From an uncultured Rhodospira sp. (lineage in GTDB: Bacteria > Pseudomonadota > Alphaproteobacteria > Rhodospirillales > Rhodospirillaceae): DNA of 35,486 nt. The position numbers and the translations under genes were made by a program. The stretch is taken from assembly GCF_937138205.1 (NCBI RefSeq), contig NZ_CAKZOT010000055.1, positions 1 through 35,486 on the forward strand, read 5' to 3'. The notes below the pieces were generated by a model, which was not told the DNA's origin, made no database searches, and saw only the letters and a program-made list of their open reading frames with translations. This document shows, one piece after another, positions 8,848-17,250 of this stretch (the first letter of the stretch is position 1; each line of letters starts with the position of its first letter).

Positions 8848-8940
8848 GTCATTGCGAGGAGCGTATCGACGAAGCAATCCAGAGCGGATATCTGCGTCTT
8901 TCGCCCTGGATTGCTTCGTCACTTCGTTCCTCGCAATGAC
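8848..8940. repeat. Long palindromic repeat, copy 1
   Basis: Two 39-nt arms, 8848-8886 and 8902-8940, are inverted copies matching at about 34 of 39 positions, with a 15-nt loop. The ends read gtcattgcgaggagcg outward and the inner parts include gaagcaatcc/ggattgcttc. This is the widely seen gtcattgcgaggagcgaagc-type element. Copies 2 and 3 lie at 14660-14776 and 35362-35463. It sits in the 334-nt gap between the hydrolase start and the phaZ terminator. Confidence 0.9.
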
Positions 8941-9020
8941 GAACTGCGTGTTCTGCTCACGAATCATCCGCTCATGCGGACAACGGCTCTCGCAGGCGTA
9001 GTTCACCCGATTGCCCTGGC
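8941..9020. repeat. 80-nt flank shared with repeat copy 2
   Basis: The 80 nt immediately right of copy 1 align without gaps to 14777-14856, right of copy 2, with about 60 of 80 identical bases by eye. The last 20 (gttcacccgattgccctggc) are identical. The element is therefore longer than the palindrome alone. Read on the minus strand, both flanks keep an open frame with similar residues (HER..REQ..Q.VIA), so a decayed coding origin is possible. Confidence 0.65.
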
Positions 9021-9070
9021 CCCGGCGCGCGCCGAACGCCTGCAGTCCGCCCCAACCTGCCCTGACAACA

Positions 9071-9101
9071 AACCGGGCGGGAGTCGCGCTCCCGCCCGGT
9101 T
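9071..9101 (-). terminator. Intrinsic terminator of phaZ
   Basis: The 13-nt arm aaccgggcgggag (9071-9083) pairs perfectly with ctcccgcccggtt (9089-9101) around a 5-nt loop. On the minus strand the stem is followed by the T-rich tttgttgt. It lies about 30 nt past the phaZ stop at 9132 and has the form of a strong rho-independent terminator. Confidence 0.85.
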
Positions 9102-9131
9102 GCTGCGTCAATCGTGTGCCGTGCCGCCGGA

Positions 9132-10604
9132 TCAGTGCGCCCCGACGGTCTCCGTCGCCCGCGTCTCGGTGCCGTGGCGCTTGGAGGAGGCGCCGCCGGC
9201 GCGCGACGGGCGCGCATCGCTGTCGGCGGCCGCGACGGCCTTTTTGGCGCGCTTGCCATTGGCGTTCGCCGGAGCCGGCGTGGGTGCTGCTTCCATCTGG
9301 CCCAGGCCGCGCGCCTCCGCCAGAGTCGTGATTTCCGAATCGAAGGCGTTGGCGCGGGTCTTCGGGCCGAAGCCGCGCATCGCCCGTTGGTGCCGGATGA
9401 AGTTGGCCACGCGCGGCAGGATCATCTCGCGCCAGCGCCGACCGTTGAAGATGCCGTAGTGACCGACGCCCGGGCAGACCATGTGATCCCGGTGCTTGCG
9501 CGACAGGCCGGTCAACATGTCGTGCGCCGCCTCGGTCTGGCCCAGGCCGGTGATGTCGTCCTTCTCGCCCTCGACCGTCAGCAGGCCGATGTCCGTGATG
9601 GCCTCCGGCCGCACCAGCTGGTCGCCGATCATCATGCGGCCTTCCGGCAGGTGGTGTTCCTTGAACACCCTCTCGATGGTCTCCAGGTAGAACGCCCCGG
9701 GCATGTCCATGACCGAGAGATACTCGTCATAGAACTTGCGGTGCGCGGCGGCCGAATCGCCGTCGCCCTCGATCAGGTGGTTGAAGTAGTCGCGGTGGGC
9801 ATCCATGTGCCGCTCGACGTTCATGGCCATGAACCCGCCAAGCTGCAGGAAGCCCGGATAGACCGATCGGCCCGCCCCCATGTACGGCGGCGGCACGGTC
9901 TGGATGAAGCGGCGCCGGAACCAGGACATGTCCTTGCTCTCGGCGAACAGATTCACCGCCGTCTTGTTGATGCGCGTGTCGATGGGGCTGCCCATCAGCA
10001 CCATGGCAAAGGGGCGGTTCGGGTTGTTGTCCTCGGACATCAGCGCGTTGGCGCACAGCACCGGCACGCCCGGCTGGCAGACGGCCAGCATGGAGGTGTC
10101 CGGCCCCAGGATGTCCATGAACTCGATCAGGTACTGGACGTACGCCTCCATGTCGAACTCGCCGTGCCACAGGGCGACGTCGCGGGCGTTGGTCCAGTCG
10201 GTGATGTAGACCTCGTGCTCGGGCAGCAGCGCCTGCACGGTGCCGCGCATCAGCGTGGCGTAGTGGCCGGACAGGGCCGCCACCACCAGCACCGCCGGGT
10301 CGTCGCGCTCCTCGGGCAGGTCGCGTTCGAAGTGGATCAGGTTGCAGAAGGGCTTGTGCTCCACCACCCGCTCGCGCACGTTGACCAGATGGCCGTCGAC
10401 GACGGTCTCGGACAGGCCGAACTCCGGCTTCGGGTACTTGCGGGTGATGCGCTCGAACACGTCGGTGCCGGCGGCCACCGTGCGACCCAGACCGGTGTGG
10501 CTGGTCGGCAGCAGCGGGTTGGTCGCCAGCATGTTGACGGCCTGGGCCATCATCCGCATCGGCGTCATCGCATGATGGTTCATTTCATGGATGTGATAGA
10601 GCAC
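9132..10604 (-). CDS. phaZ: Intracellular poly(3-hydroxybutyrate) depolymerase
   Basis: This 490-residue enzyme should hydrolyse the cell's own PHB granules to release 3-hydroxybutyrate or its CoA ester. It matches the PhaZ1 type, which uses a cysteine nucleophile: VCQPGVPV with Cys176, then Asp349 (VEGEKDDITG) and His382 (GVGHYGIFNG). The spacing is close to that known for the Ralstonia enzyme. It begins MLYHIHEMNHHAMTPMR, as in the family. The start is GTG at 10604 behind a strong AGGAGGA nine bases away. Residues after about 440 are a low-complexity Ala/Lys/Arg/Ser tail of roughly 50 residues, probably disordered and possibly granule- or nucleic-acid-binding. No phaC or phasin gene is in the window. 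Confidence 0.95.
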   Translation of the reverse strand: MLYHIHEMNHHAMTPMRMMAQAVNMLATNPLLPTSHTGLGRTVAAGTDVFERITRKYPKPEFGLSETVVDGHLVNVRERVVEHKPFCNLIHFERDLPEERDDPAVLVVAALSGHYATLMRGTVQALLPEHEVYITDWTNARDVALWHGEFDMEAYVQYLIEFMDILGPDTSMLAVCQPGVPVLCANALMSEDNNPNRPFAMVLMGSPIDTRINKTAVNLFAESKDMSWFRRRFIQTVPPPYMGAGRSVYPGFLQLGGFMAMNVERHMDAHRDYFNHLIEGDGDSAAAHRKFYDEYLSVMDMPGAFYLETIERVFKEHHLPEGRMMIGDQLVRPEAITDIGLLTVEGEKDDITGLGQTEAAHDMLTGLSRKHRDHMVCPGVGHYGIFNGRRWREMILPRVANFIRHQRAMRGFGPKTRANAFDSEITTLAEARGLGQMEAAPTPAPANANGKRAKKAVAAADSDARPSRAGGASSKRHGTETRATETVGAH

Positions 10605-11097
10605 GGTACGCGTCCTCCTGAACAGTGGCCAGGGGCTGGCGAGCCGCCTGAGTCGTGACCACCTGTGTCATCAACGTTTCACATTAGGCCCTGGTTCCGG
10701 CTCGGTGCCATGTGACCGAACGAGATAGGCCCTAGCCCCTGGACCCGCAGCGCGCTTGAGCGCACCCCGAGCGTTTCCGTTGGGTAATTTTTTAACTCAG
10801 CGGCCTCCCGCTCCGCAACAATAATTTCCGCTCATGCGAATGAGGAATGGCGAACATGCGGACGGGGCATGGCACGGTTCGCATCAGACGGCGCAGACTA
10901 TGTCATTCGAAAGGCGCAAAACGTTACTATTTCCTTAGCGAACATAAGGGCTTAGCGGGGCTTCGGCGGGCCGACTCCGGCCGCGCGATGGTTCGCGCGC
11001 GACCTTTTCGCCGATCTGTCATCCGCGTAGGCTCCTCCGCGCCGGCCGCGCGCCCGCGACCGCCACAGTCCCCCCCGATCCGGAGGACCCGCTCGCC
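10605..11097. other. Divergent intergenic region between phaZ and EI24-like gene
   Basis: About 490 nt holds no supportable gene. It carries the phaZ ribosome site next to 10604, an AT-richer patch around 10785-10800 (taattttttaac) that could serve a promoter, and GGAGG ahead of the 11098 start. Two copies of a taggccct-type motif flank 10690-10735. No clear operator could be defined. Confidence 0.35.
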
Positions 11098-11772
11098 ATG
11101 ATTGGCGCTTTCGTCAAATCGGTTGAACAGCTCGGCGACCCACGGGTCCGCGACCCCATCATGCTGAGCCTGGCTCTGACCGTCGCCATCTACCTCCTGC
11201 TGGTCGCCGGCCTGTGGTTCGGGCTGGGCGCCGTCGACGTGGTCGACCCCCCGTGGCTCGACACGGTCATCGATGTGGCCGGCGGCCTGGCGGCGTTCGT
11301 CGTGGCCCTGGTGTTCTTCCCGGCCGTGGTAACCGCCTTTGTGGGCCTGTTCCTGGAACGGGTGGCCGAGGCGGTCGAGCGTCGGCACTACCCGAAATTG
11401 CCGGCGGCGCGCGAAGTGCCGATCGGTGAAAGCATCGCCGGCGCCCTCTCCTTCGCCTTGGTTGCGGTGGGGTTGAACGTGCTCGCCCTGCCTCTCTATA
11501 TCTTTCTACCGGCGTTCAATCTGGCGATCTACCTGCTGCTGAACGGCTACCTGCTGGGGCGGGAGTATCACGAACTGGTGGCGGCCCGCCGCCTCGACCG
11601 TTCGCGGCTCACCGGGGAACGCCGACAGCACCGCTGGCGGATCATGCTCGCCGGTGTGGTCGTCGCCGGCCTGATGCTGGTGCCGGTCGCCAACCTGCTC
11701 GCGCCGGTCGTGGCCACGGCCTTCATGGTGCACATCGTCCAGGCGTTGCGGGGTGACCCCGGCTCCGCGTAA
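11098..11772 (+). CDS. EI24/CysZ-like integral membrane protein
   Basis: This 224-residue inner-membrane protein has about four to five hydrophobic segments (roughly 23-48, 58-85, 112-140, 176-205). The segment NGYLLGREYHELVAARRL after the third hydrophobic block is the hallmark of the EI24 domain (CysZ family). CysZ itself is a sulfate transporter; alphaproteobacterial EI24 proteins are mostly uncharacterised, so sulfate transport is not assumed. The ATG at 11098 follows GGAGG by about ten bases. A bactofilin gene follows in the same direction after 106 nt, possibly with its own promoter. Confidence 0.85.
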   Translation: MIGAFVKSVEQLGDPRVRDPIMLSLALTVAIYLLLVAGLWFGLGAVDVVDPPWLDTVIDVAGGLAAFVVALVFFPAVVTAFVGLFLERVAEAVERRHYPKLPAAREVPIGESIAGALSFALVAVGLNVLALPLYIFLPAFNLAIYLLLNGYLLGREYHELVAARRLDRSRLTGERRQHRWRIMLAGVVVAGLMLVPVANLLAPVVATAFMVHIVQALRGDPGSA

Positions 11773-11878
11773 TCTGGCGGTCGCGGCAGGCGGTGTGCGG
11801 CAGGCGGTCCGCAAGGCTTGCGCCCGGCCCGCGTGTTGTCGCACCCGATCAGCACTTCCAGCACGAGGGACTCCCCCC

Positions 11879-12511
11879 ATGGCATTTTTCGGCAATACCC
11901 CGCAGGGCCGCCAGCCGAGCGGCGGACAGGGTGGCCCGGGCGACGGTGAACGGGCCGAGGCAAGCGACGGCAAGGGCGGCTTTCAGCCGCAGGAGCCGAC
12001 CCAGGTGACGTCGCCGAAGTTCCAGCCCGGAATGCCGGTGAAGCCGCAGACCGGCGCGTTCCGCCCGGAGCCGCCGGTGCACAGCCGCGAGCAGCCCAAG
12101 GCGCCCGCCGCCGACAGCGGCGAGCCGCAGACGCTGACGCCACCGACGCGGCCGGGCGGCGCCCCGCGCGCCGCCGGCGGCGACCCCAAGAACCTGATCG
12201 TCGGCAGCGGCATCCAGCTCAACGGCCAGATCAGCGCCTGCGATCGGCTGGTGGTCGAGGGCACCGTCGAGGCCGACCTGAACGACGCCGAGGCCATCGA
12301 GGTGACGGCCAGCGGCCTGTTCAAGGGCACCGCCTCGATCGAGGAGGCCGACATCTCCGGCCGCTTCGAGGGCAACCTGATCGTCAAGCGCCGCCTGATC
12401 GTGCGCGACGGCGGCCGTATCGAGGGCTCGGTGCGCTACGCCGCCATCATCATCGAGGAAGGCGGTCAGGTGCGCGGACAGATGGACGTCTACGACGGCA
12501 CGGGCGGCTGA
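11879..12511 (+). CDS. Bactofilin (polymer-forming cytoskeletal protein)
   Basis: This 210-residue protein has a Pro/Gly-rich, apparently disordered N-terminal tail of about 100 residues. The bactofilin domain follows at about 101-205: short beta-helical rungs such as NLIVGSGIQLNGQISACDRL, VVEGTVEADLNDAEAIEV and GRFEGNLIVKRRLIVRDGGR. Bactofilins polymerise without nucleotides into membrane-associated filaments that organise cell shape, stalks or wall enzymes in alphaproteobacteria. The start at 11879 has GAGGGA eight bases upstream; an in-frame extension to 11753 has no ribosome site. No LmdC-type M23 peptidase gene, a frequent bactofilin partner, is adjacent. The 3' end faces rlmI with 12 bases between stops. 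Confidence 0.93.
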   Translation: MAFFGNTPQGRQPSGGQGGPGDGERAEASDGKGGFQPQEPTQVTSPKFQPGMPVKPQTGAFRPEPPVHSREQPKAPAADSGEPQTLTPPTRPGGAPRAAGGDPKNLIVGSGIQLNGQISACDRLVVEGTVEADLNDAEAIEVTASGLFKGTASIEEADISGRFEGNLIVKRRLIVRDGGRIEGSVRYAAIIIEEGGQVRGQMDVYDGTGG

Positions 12512-12523
12512 CCGCGCCGCCTC

Positions 12524-13750
12524 TCAGTCCAGCGCCAACAGGAGCCCCTTGAGGTACGCCGAATCCGGCAACAGGGGATGCAGCGGGTGGTCCGGCGCGG
12601 CCTCGGTCCGGGCCAGCACGCGCGCACTCCGCCCGGCCTGGGCGAGGCCGCGCGCCACCTCGTCCAGGAACCGGTCGGCCGGCATGTTGTGCGAGCACGA
12701 GGCGGCGAACAGAAAGCCCTCGGGCGCGACGACGGCCGCCGCCAGCCGCGCCATCTTGCGGTAGCCCCGCGCGCCGGACTCCAGGTCCTTGCGGGCCTTG
12801 ACGAAACTCGGCGGATCGCACACCACGACGTCGAACCGGCGGCCGTCGCGGGCGAGCGCCTCCAGCGCGTCGAAGGCGTCGGCACGCTCGGTGCCGACGC
12901 GATCCCCCACGCCATTGCGCGCCGCCGCCTCGGTGGCCAGGGCCAGGGCGTGCGCGGCCGTGTCCACGCACAGCACCTGGGCAGCGCCCGCCACGGCGCA
13001 GGCCAGCCCGAACCCGCCGGCGTGGCTGAAGACGTCCAGCACCGTCCGCCCGCGCGACAGGGCGGCGACCATGGCGCGGTTGTCGCGCTGGTCATGGAAC
13101 CAGCCGGTCTTCTGCCCGCCGATCAGATCGGCCAGGTAGGTCACGCCGCGCTCGACCACCGCGACCGGGCCGTCCGGCGCGGTGCCGTGCAGCCGATGGC
13201 CGGTATTGGGCAGACCCTCCAGGCCGCGCGCCGCCGTATCGTCGCGAATGACGATCCCGGCCGGGCGGACCAGAGCGTCGAGCCCGTCCAGAACCTGCGG
13301 CAACAACCGGTCCATGCCGGCGCTGTTGGCCTGCACGACCAGACGGTCACCGAAGCGGTCCACCACCAGCCCCGGCAGGCCGTCGGCCTCGGCGTGGACC
13401 AGGCGATAGAACGGGTCGGCCACCAGGGTCTCACGCAGCCGCAGGGCGCGGCCAAGGCGCGTGCCGATCAGGGCCGCGTCCACCGGCACGTCCGGGTCCG
13501 GCGCCACCACCCGCAGGGCGATCAGCGAATGCGGGTTGAACAGGGCTGTCGCCAGAGCCTCGTCGCCAGCGTCCAGGACAGTGACCACGGTGCCAGGCGG
13601 CAGCGCCTTGGCCTCGGGGGTCATCGCCACTTCGTTGGAGTACACCCACGGGTGGCCGCGCCGCAGGCGAGTGGCGTGCTTGGGCCGCAGGCGCACGCGG
13701 GGATGCGGCGGCCGGGCGGGATCGAGATCGGGGGACGGAGCATCGGACAT
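12524..13750 (-). CDS. rlmI: RlmI-like 23S rRNA (cytosine-C5) methyltransferase
   Basis: This 408-residue SAM-dependent methyltransferase matches RlmI, which makes m5C1962 in 23S rRNA. An N-terminal PUA-type region (about 17-85, [20 protein letters not shown]) is followed by the EEHEE-like middle and the Rossmann catalytic domain. Motifs are [15 protein letters not shown] (211-225), the SAM loop [11 protein letters not shown] (239-249), CDPPSFVK (311-318) and the Cys-containing SCSHNM (351-356). The chosen ATG at 13750 has AAAGG eight bases upstream; a further 29 codons in frame lack support. It is divergent from thiE. Family is firm; the exact target base is by homology. Confidence 0.9.
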   Translation of the reverse strand: MSDAPSPDLDPARPPHPRVRLRPKHATRLRRGHPWVYSNEVAMTPEAKALPPGTVVTVLDAGDEALATALFNPHSLIALRVVAPDPDVPVDAALIGTRLGRALRLRETLVADPFYRLVHAEADGLPGLVVDRFGDRLVVQANSAGMDRLLPQVLDGLDALVRPAGIVIRDDTAARGLEGLPNTGHRLHGTAPDGPVAVVERGVTYLADLIGGQKTGWFHDQRDNRAMVAALSRGRTVLDVFSHAGGFGLACAVAGAAQVLCVDTAAHALALATEAAARNGVGDRVGTERADAFDALEALARDGRRFDVVVCDPPSFVKARKDLESGARGYRKMARLAAAVVAPEGFLFAASCSHNMPADRFLDEVARGLAQAGRSARVLARTEAAPDHPLHPLLPDSAYLKGLLLALD

Positions 13751-13898
13751 GGCGGGAGCCTTTCGCGCAAGGGCGGCCACCATATCCGCCGCCGGTCCGA
13801 ACGCAACCCGTCCGAACGCACGGGGTGCGTCGGGCACTACACAGGTCCGGCGCGCGGCGTTAGGCTCCCGGTTTCGTCAAACGGCCCGAAGGACCGCC

Positions 13899-14573
13899 AT
13901 GCCCCCCCGTGACCCGCGCGACCGCTGCCGCCTGTACCTGATCACCCCGCCCGTGATCGACGACCTCACGGCGTTTGCCGCCACGCTCGAAGAGGCCCTG
14001 GACGGTGGCGACGTGGCCTGCCTGCAACTGCGTCTGAAGGAGGCCGAGGACGAGACCATCCGCCGCGTCGCCGACGAGCTGGTGCCGCTTGCCCAGGCGC
14101 GCGACGTGGCCGTGCTGATGAACGATCGGCCCGATCTGGCGCTGCTCACCGGCTGCGACGGCGTGCACGTGGGCCAAGAGGACACACCGCTGGCCGAAGC
14201 CCGGCGCATCGTTGGCGCCGATCGCGTGGTGGGTGTGACCTGTCACGCCTCCCGCCATCTGGCAATGGACGCGGGCGAGAACGGCGCCGACTATGTGGCC
14301 TTCGGCGCCTTCTTTCCCACCGACACCAAGCAGGCCAAGACGCGGGCCGACATCGACCTGTTGCGCTGGTGGGCGGAGGCGATGGTGGTGCCGGTGGTGG
14401 CCATCGGTGGCATCACGCCGGACAACGCGCGGCCGCTGATCGAAGCCGGGACGGACTTCCTGGCCGTCAGTTCCGGCGTGTGGGCCTGGCCCGAGGGGCC
14501 GAAGGCGGCGGTGGCGCGCCTGAACGCGATGATGGACGAATTCTCGCCCGAGCGCGAACAGATCAATGGCTGA
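13899..14573 (+). CDS. thiE: Thiamine phosphate synthase
   Basis: This 224-residue TIM-barrel enzyme joins HMP pyrophosphate to thiazole phosphate to give thiamine phosphate. Motifs follow the family order: QLRLK (43-47), MNDRPDLA (74-81), DGVHVGQED (87-95), [15 protein letters not shown] (130-144), [10 protein letters not shown] (168-177) and AVSSGVW. The loop usually read as GVSTH or similar is GVTCH here, a modest deviation. The ATG at 13899 follows GAAGGA by five bases. No TPP riboswitch signature is visible in the 148 nt upstream, so it is probably not riboswitch-controlled. thiC, thiG and other pathway genes are not in the window. Confidence 0.92.
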   Translation: MPPRDPRDRCRLYLITPPVIDDLTAFAATLEEALDGGDVACLQLRLKEAEDETIRRVADELVPLAQARDVAVLMNDRPDLALLTGCDGVHVGQEDTPLAEARRIVGADRVVGVTCHASRHLAMDAGENGADYVAFGAFFPTDTKQAKTRADIDLLRWWAEAMVVPVVAIGGITPDNARPLIEAGTDFLAVSSGVWAWPEGPKAAVARLNAMMDEFSPEREQING

Positions 14574-14659
14574 GATGGATGGGCGCCCCGAGACCTCCCA
14601 TATTCTACACTTCCTTTCTTGCCAAGCCGGTGACCTCAGTCCTGGTGGAAACGAGATTC

Positions 14660-14776
14660 GTTATTGCGAACCCGCGTCGCCATAAGAGGGTGGAGCATCC
14701 ACAAAGCAAGCAATACAGAGCGCAAAACGCAAATATCCGCTCTGGATTGCTTCGTCGCCGCGCTCTTCGCAATGAC
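14660..14776. repeat. Long palindromic repeat, copy 2 (interrupted left arm)
   Basis: The right arm at 14738-14776 is a good match to copy 1 (cgctctggattgcttcgtcg, ending in gcaatgac). The left arm (14660-14722) keeps the outer ttattgcga and inner gcaatacagagcg but has a longer unrelated middle. That middle contains its own small hairpin gtggagcatccac (14690-14702). It fills most of the 295-nt gap between thiE and the HEXXH gene, both of which end here. Confidence 0.8.
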
Positions 14777-14856
14777 GATTTGCGCGCTCTGCTCTCGAAG
14801 AAGCCGCTCATGCAGCTTTTCGCTCACACCGGCATCGTTCACCCGATTGCCCTGGC
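14777..14856. repeat. 80-nt flank shared with repeat copy 1
   Basis: This aligns without gaps to 8941-9020, with about 60 of 80 identical bases and a fully identical last 20. It ends 12 bases before the stop codon of the HEXXH protein gene, so the element abuts that gene's 3' end. Confidence 0.65.
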
Positions 14857-14868
14857 GTCCTTACGTCC

Positions 14869-15597
14869 TTACCAACTGGGGCACTTGGCCCGCTCGCGAG
14901 CGTAGTTCTCCGGCGTGTCGAGGGCCGCGTTGCGCCGCCGCCGCTCGGCCTCCATGTCCTCCAGGACATGGGCGACCCCCTCGTTGATCATCTCGACGTG
15001 GACCTCGCGGGCTTCGGCCCTGTTGCGAACCACGCGAGGGTTCACATAGCGCACCAGCCGTTCCAGCTCCCGCTCGACGCGCGGCGCGTAGTCCTTCTGG
15101 GTGAAATAGTACACGCCGACGTGCATCTTCTCGTGCTCGTAGATCGCGCGGTAATTGCACGATCCTTTCGGATACTCCCGCGCGATGTAGACGACCGTGT
15201 CGACCTGGTTCATGGCCGCCTCGACGCCGCGCAGGTAGACGCACAGCGCGCCGTCGCGGCGCCGGAAGATCTCGGTGCGCGTGCTGAACGAGAACCCGGA
15301 TCTGGTGACGGTCAGGCCGACCGCGCCACCATTCTGCGGGATGGTAGCCTTGCCGCGCTGTTCAGCGAACATCGCGTTGATGGCGTCGCGGCCGCGGGAG
15401 TGGTCCACGCGCGCCGTGTCGAAACGCGTGGTGAGCTCCACCCGCACCGGAGCGTCCTCGCCGGGGCAGGGGATGGCCTGGGCCGGCCGCACGGCAAGGA
15501 CCGCCACGGAAAGCCCCAGCACCAGGGCACAGACAAACCGTTTTCCCGGCCGGTGGCGGCGGGCGCGCGCCGTCGTCGCGAACTCCTGATGGCCCAT
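14869..15597 (-). CDS. Secreted or periplasmic protein with HEXXH zinc-protease motif
   Basis: This 242-residue protein has a long basic n-region and hydrophobic core (about 20-38), with likely cleavage near AQA-IPCPG, so it should be exported. It carries HEKMH at 155-159, within YEHEKMHVGVYYF, an HEXXH zinc-binding motif of metallopeptidases. Three cysteines around 119, 147 and the C-terminus could form disulfides. Charged helices follow the motif. This layout resembles DUF922-type predicted zincins, but I cannot name a family firmly. The third zinc ligand is not obvious. The ATG at 15597 has AAGGGGAG about five bases upstream. The neighbours, thiE and xthA, give no functional clue. Confidence 0.75.
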   Translation of the reverse strand: MGHQEFATTARARRHRPGKRFVCALVLGLSVAVLAVRPAQAIPCPGEDAPVRVELTTRFDTARVDHSRGRDAINAMFAEQRGKATIPQNGGAVGLTVTRSGFSFSTRTEIFRRRDGALCVYLRGVEAAMNQVDTVVYIAREYPKGSCNYRAIYEHEKMHVGVYYFTQKDYAPRVERELERLVRYVNPRVVRNRAEAREVHVEMINEGVAHVLEDMEAERRRRNAALDTPENYARERAKCPSW

Positions 15598-15703
15598 GGG
15601 ACTCCCCTTGCACCAGCGTCTCGGCCCCCCGATGATGGCACAATCCGGCCCGGTCCAGTGTGACCGGGGTCGCAAACCACCATTTCTTTTCATGTGGGCG
15701 CGG

Positions 15704-16492
15704 ATGCCAACCATCGCCACCTGGAACGTCAATTCGATCAAGGCCCGCTTGCCGGCCGTGCTGGACTGGCTGCGCGGCGCCCGTCCGGACGTCGTGCTGC
15801 TGCAGGAGATCAAGACCGTCGACGACGGCTTTCCGGCCGAGGCCATCGAAGACGCGGGCTATGCCTGCGCCGTGCACGGCCAGAAAAGCTACAACGGCGT
15901 GGCCATCCTGTCGCGCCTCGGCCTGGAGGACGTGACCCGGGGCCTGCCCAACCGGCCCGAAGACGGTGAGGACGAGCAGGCGCGCTACATCGAGGCCGTG
16001 GTCGGCGGCACGCTGCGCGTCGCCTCGATCTATCTCCCGAACGGCAATCCGAGCGATTCGCCGAAGTTTCCCTACAAGCTGACATGGATGGAGCGCCTGC
16101 GCGCGCACGCGGCGGGCCTGGTGCGGCTGGACGAACCGGTGATCCTCGGCGGCGACTACAACGTCTGCCCCACCGACGGCGATGTCTATGACCCGGCGGG
16201 CTGGCGCGACGACGCTCTGTGCCGGTCGGAGAGCCGCGAGCGGTTCCGGGCGCTGCTGCATCTGGGCTACGCGGACGCCATCGCCGTGCGTCATCCCCGG
16301 CCGGGCGTGTACACCTACTGGGACTACCAGGGCGGCGCCTGGCAGAAGGACAACGGCCTGCGCATCGACCACCTGCTGCTGTCGCCGCTGGCCGCCGACC
16401 GGCTGGACGACGCCGGCGTCGACCGCGCTCCGCGCGGCGCGCCGAAGGCGTCGGATCATACCCCCGTGTGGGTGCGCCTGCGCGACGACTGA
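15704..16492 (+). CDS. xthA: Exodeoxyribonuclease III / AP endonuclease
   Basis: This 262-residue enzyme of the EEP nuclease superfamily cuts abasic sites and degrades duplex DNA from 3' ends in base excision repair. Catalytic features are in order: ATWNVNS (5-11, Asn8), LLQEIK (Glu35), SIYLPNG (Tyr110), ILGGDYNV (Asp151, Asn153), LRIDHLLLS (219-227) and ASDHTPVW (Asp251-His252). The start at 15704 gives the standard N-terminus MPTIATWN; an in-frame ATG at 15692 adds four residues. Neither has a clear Shine-Dalgarno. It is divergent from the HEXXH gene with about 100 nt between starts. Confidence 0.95.
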   Translation: MPTIATWNVNSIKARLPAVLDWLRGARPDVVLLQEIKTVDDGFPAEAIEDAGYACAVHGQKSYNGVAILSRLGLEDVTRGLPNRPEDGEDEQARYIEAVVGGTLRVASIYLPNGNPSDSPKFPYKLTWMERLRAHAAGLVRLDEPVILGGDYNVCPTDGDVYDPAGWRDDALCRSESRERFRALLHLGYADAIAVRHPRPGVYTYWDYQGGAWQKDNGLRIDHLLLSPLAADRLDDAGVDRAPRGAPKASDHTPVWVRLRDD

Positions 16493-16549
16493 TCCCGCAT
16501 TGGATGGGGTCCACCGCTGATGGACCATGGAGACGCCGGCGGGCCCGCG

Positions 16550-16566
16550 CGGGCGGAACCCGCCCG
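16550..16566 (+). terminator. Hairpin downstream of xthA
   Basis: Stem cgggcgg (16550-16556) and ccgcccg (16560-16566) pair perfectly around aac, about 58 nt after the xthA stop. No T-run follows. It may end the xthA transcript or lie in the leader of the MgtC-like gene. Confidence 0.5.
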
Positions 16567-16662
16567 GGACGTCATGCGTTGAGGCGACAGCAATCACTCG
16601 GCGGCGCGCCTTGCCGGCGACCACAAAGCCGCACCGGGCTCCCCGGCCGGAGGACTCCGTCC

Positions 16663-17154
16663 ATGGAAGAGATCATGAACGCCCTGAACGGCTATCGCAC
16701 CGTCAGCATTGTCGAGGTGTGGGTCCGCGTGCTGCTGGCGGCTGTGTTCGGCCTGTTCCTGGGGCTTGAGCGGTACCGCAAGGGCAAGCCGATGGACTTT
16801 CGCGCCTTTGTGATCGTCGCCGTTGTCTCCTGTGTCGTGGCGATCATGGCGCAGGAGGTCTACGCCGACTACGCGGATTCCGAGGGCACGATCCGCCTGG
16901 ACTTCATGCGGATCATCGAAGGCGTTCTGACCGGCATCGGCTTTCTGGGGGCCGGCGCCATCCTCCGCCGAGGCGACGATCATGTCGTCGGAACGGCGAC
17001 GGGCGCCAGCATCTGGGCCGCGGGCGGAATCGGTCTGGCCCTCGGGTTCGGGTTCTACCTGCTCTCGGCCATCAGCTTCATCACGATCTTTGCCACCTTG
17101 CTCCTCTTCGGCCTGCTCATGCAGGACCGCGAGGACACCCGAACAGAGGCATGA
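16663..17154 (+). CDS. MgtC/SapB family membrane protein
   Basis: This 163-residue inner-membrane protein has about four to five hydrophobic segments. The MgtC/SapB signature is clear: VRVLLAAVFGLFLGLERYRK near 21-40, then FLGAGAILRRGD and the following TGASIWAAGGIGLALG. MgtC proteins are tied to growth in low Mg2+ and to ATP synthase control in some pathogens; most environmental members are uncharacterised. Only the hydrophobic MgtC domain is present, not the soluble C-terminal domain of Salmonella MgtC. The ATG at 16663 follows GGAGGA by eight bases. The 170-nt leader shows no riboswitch that I can identify. Confidence 0.9.
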   Translation: MEEIMNALNGYRTVSIVEVWVRVLLAAVFGLFLGLERYRKGKPMDFRAFVIVAVVSCVVAIMAQEVYADYADSEGTIRLDFMRIIEGVLTGIGFLGAGAILRRGDDHVVGTATGASIWAAGGIGLALGFGFYLLSAISFITIFATLLLFGLLMQDREDTRTEA

Positions 17155-17203
17155 TGTCCCCTGGCCTCGTGGCCTGTCGCGCGCGGGCGCGGGGGCGAGG
17201 CGT

Positions 17204-17250
17204 CGCGATGCGAGCTGTCCGACACCGAACCCGGATCACCTCGCATCGCG
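17204..17250. terminator. Inverted repeat between convergent genes
   Basis: cgcgatgcgag (17204-17214) and ctcgcatcgcg (17240-17250) are perfect inverted copies, 25 nt apart. The right arm overlaps the last codons and stop (17236) of the minus-strand gene. It lies 50 nt past the MgtC-like stop. A shared transcript-end hairpin is likely, although the loop is long. Confidence 0.5.

Noticed and set aside
8836-9111. 91-residue minus-strand frame across repeat copy 1
   Set aside because: It runs through the palindrome and the phaZ terminator, has no ribosome site, and is explained by the repeat. The partial similarity to copy 2 is recorded as a repeat flank instead.
13751-13898. TPP riboswitch upstream of thiE
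   Set aside because: No CTGAGA-type thi-box sequence or matching fold is visible. Only a short direct repeat (gtccgaacgca) is present.
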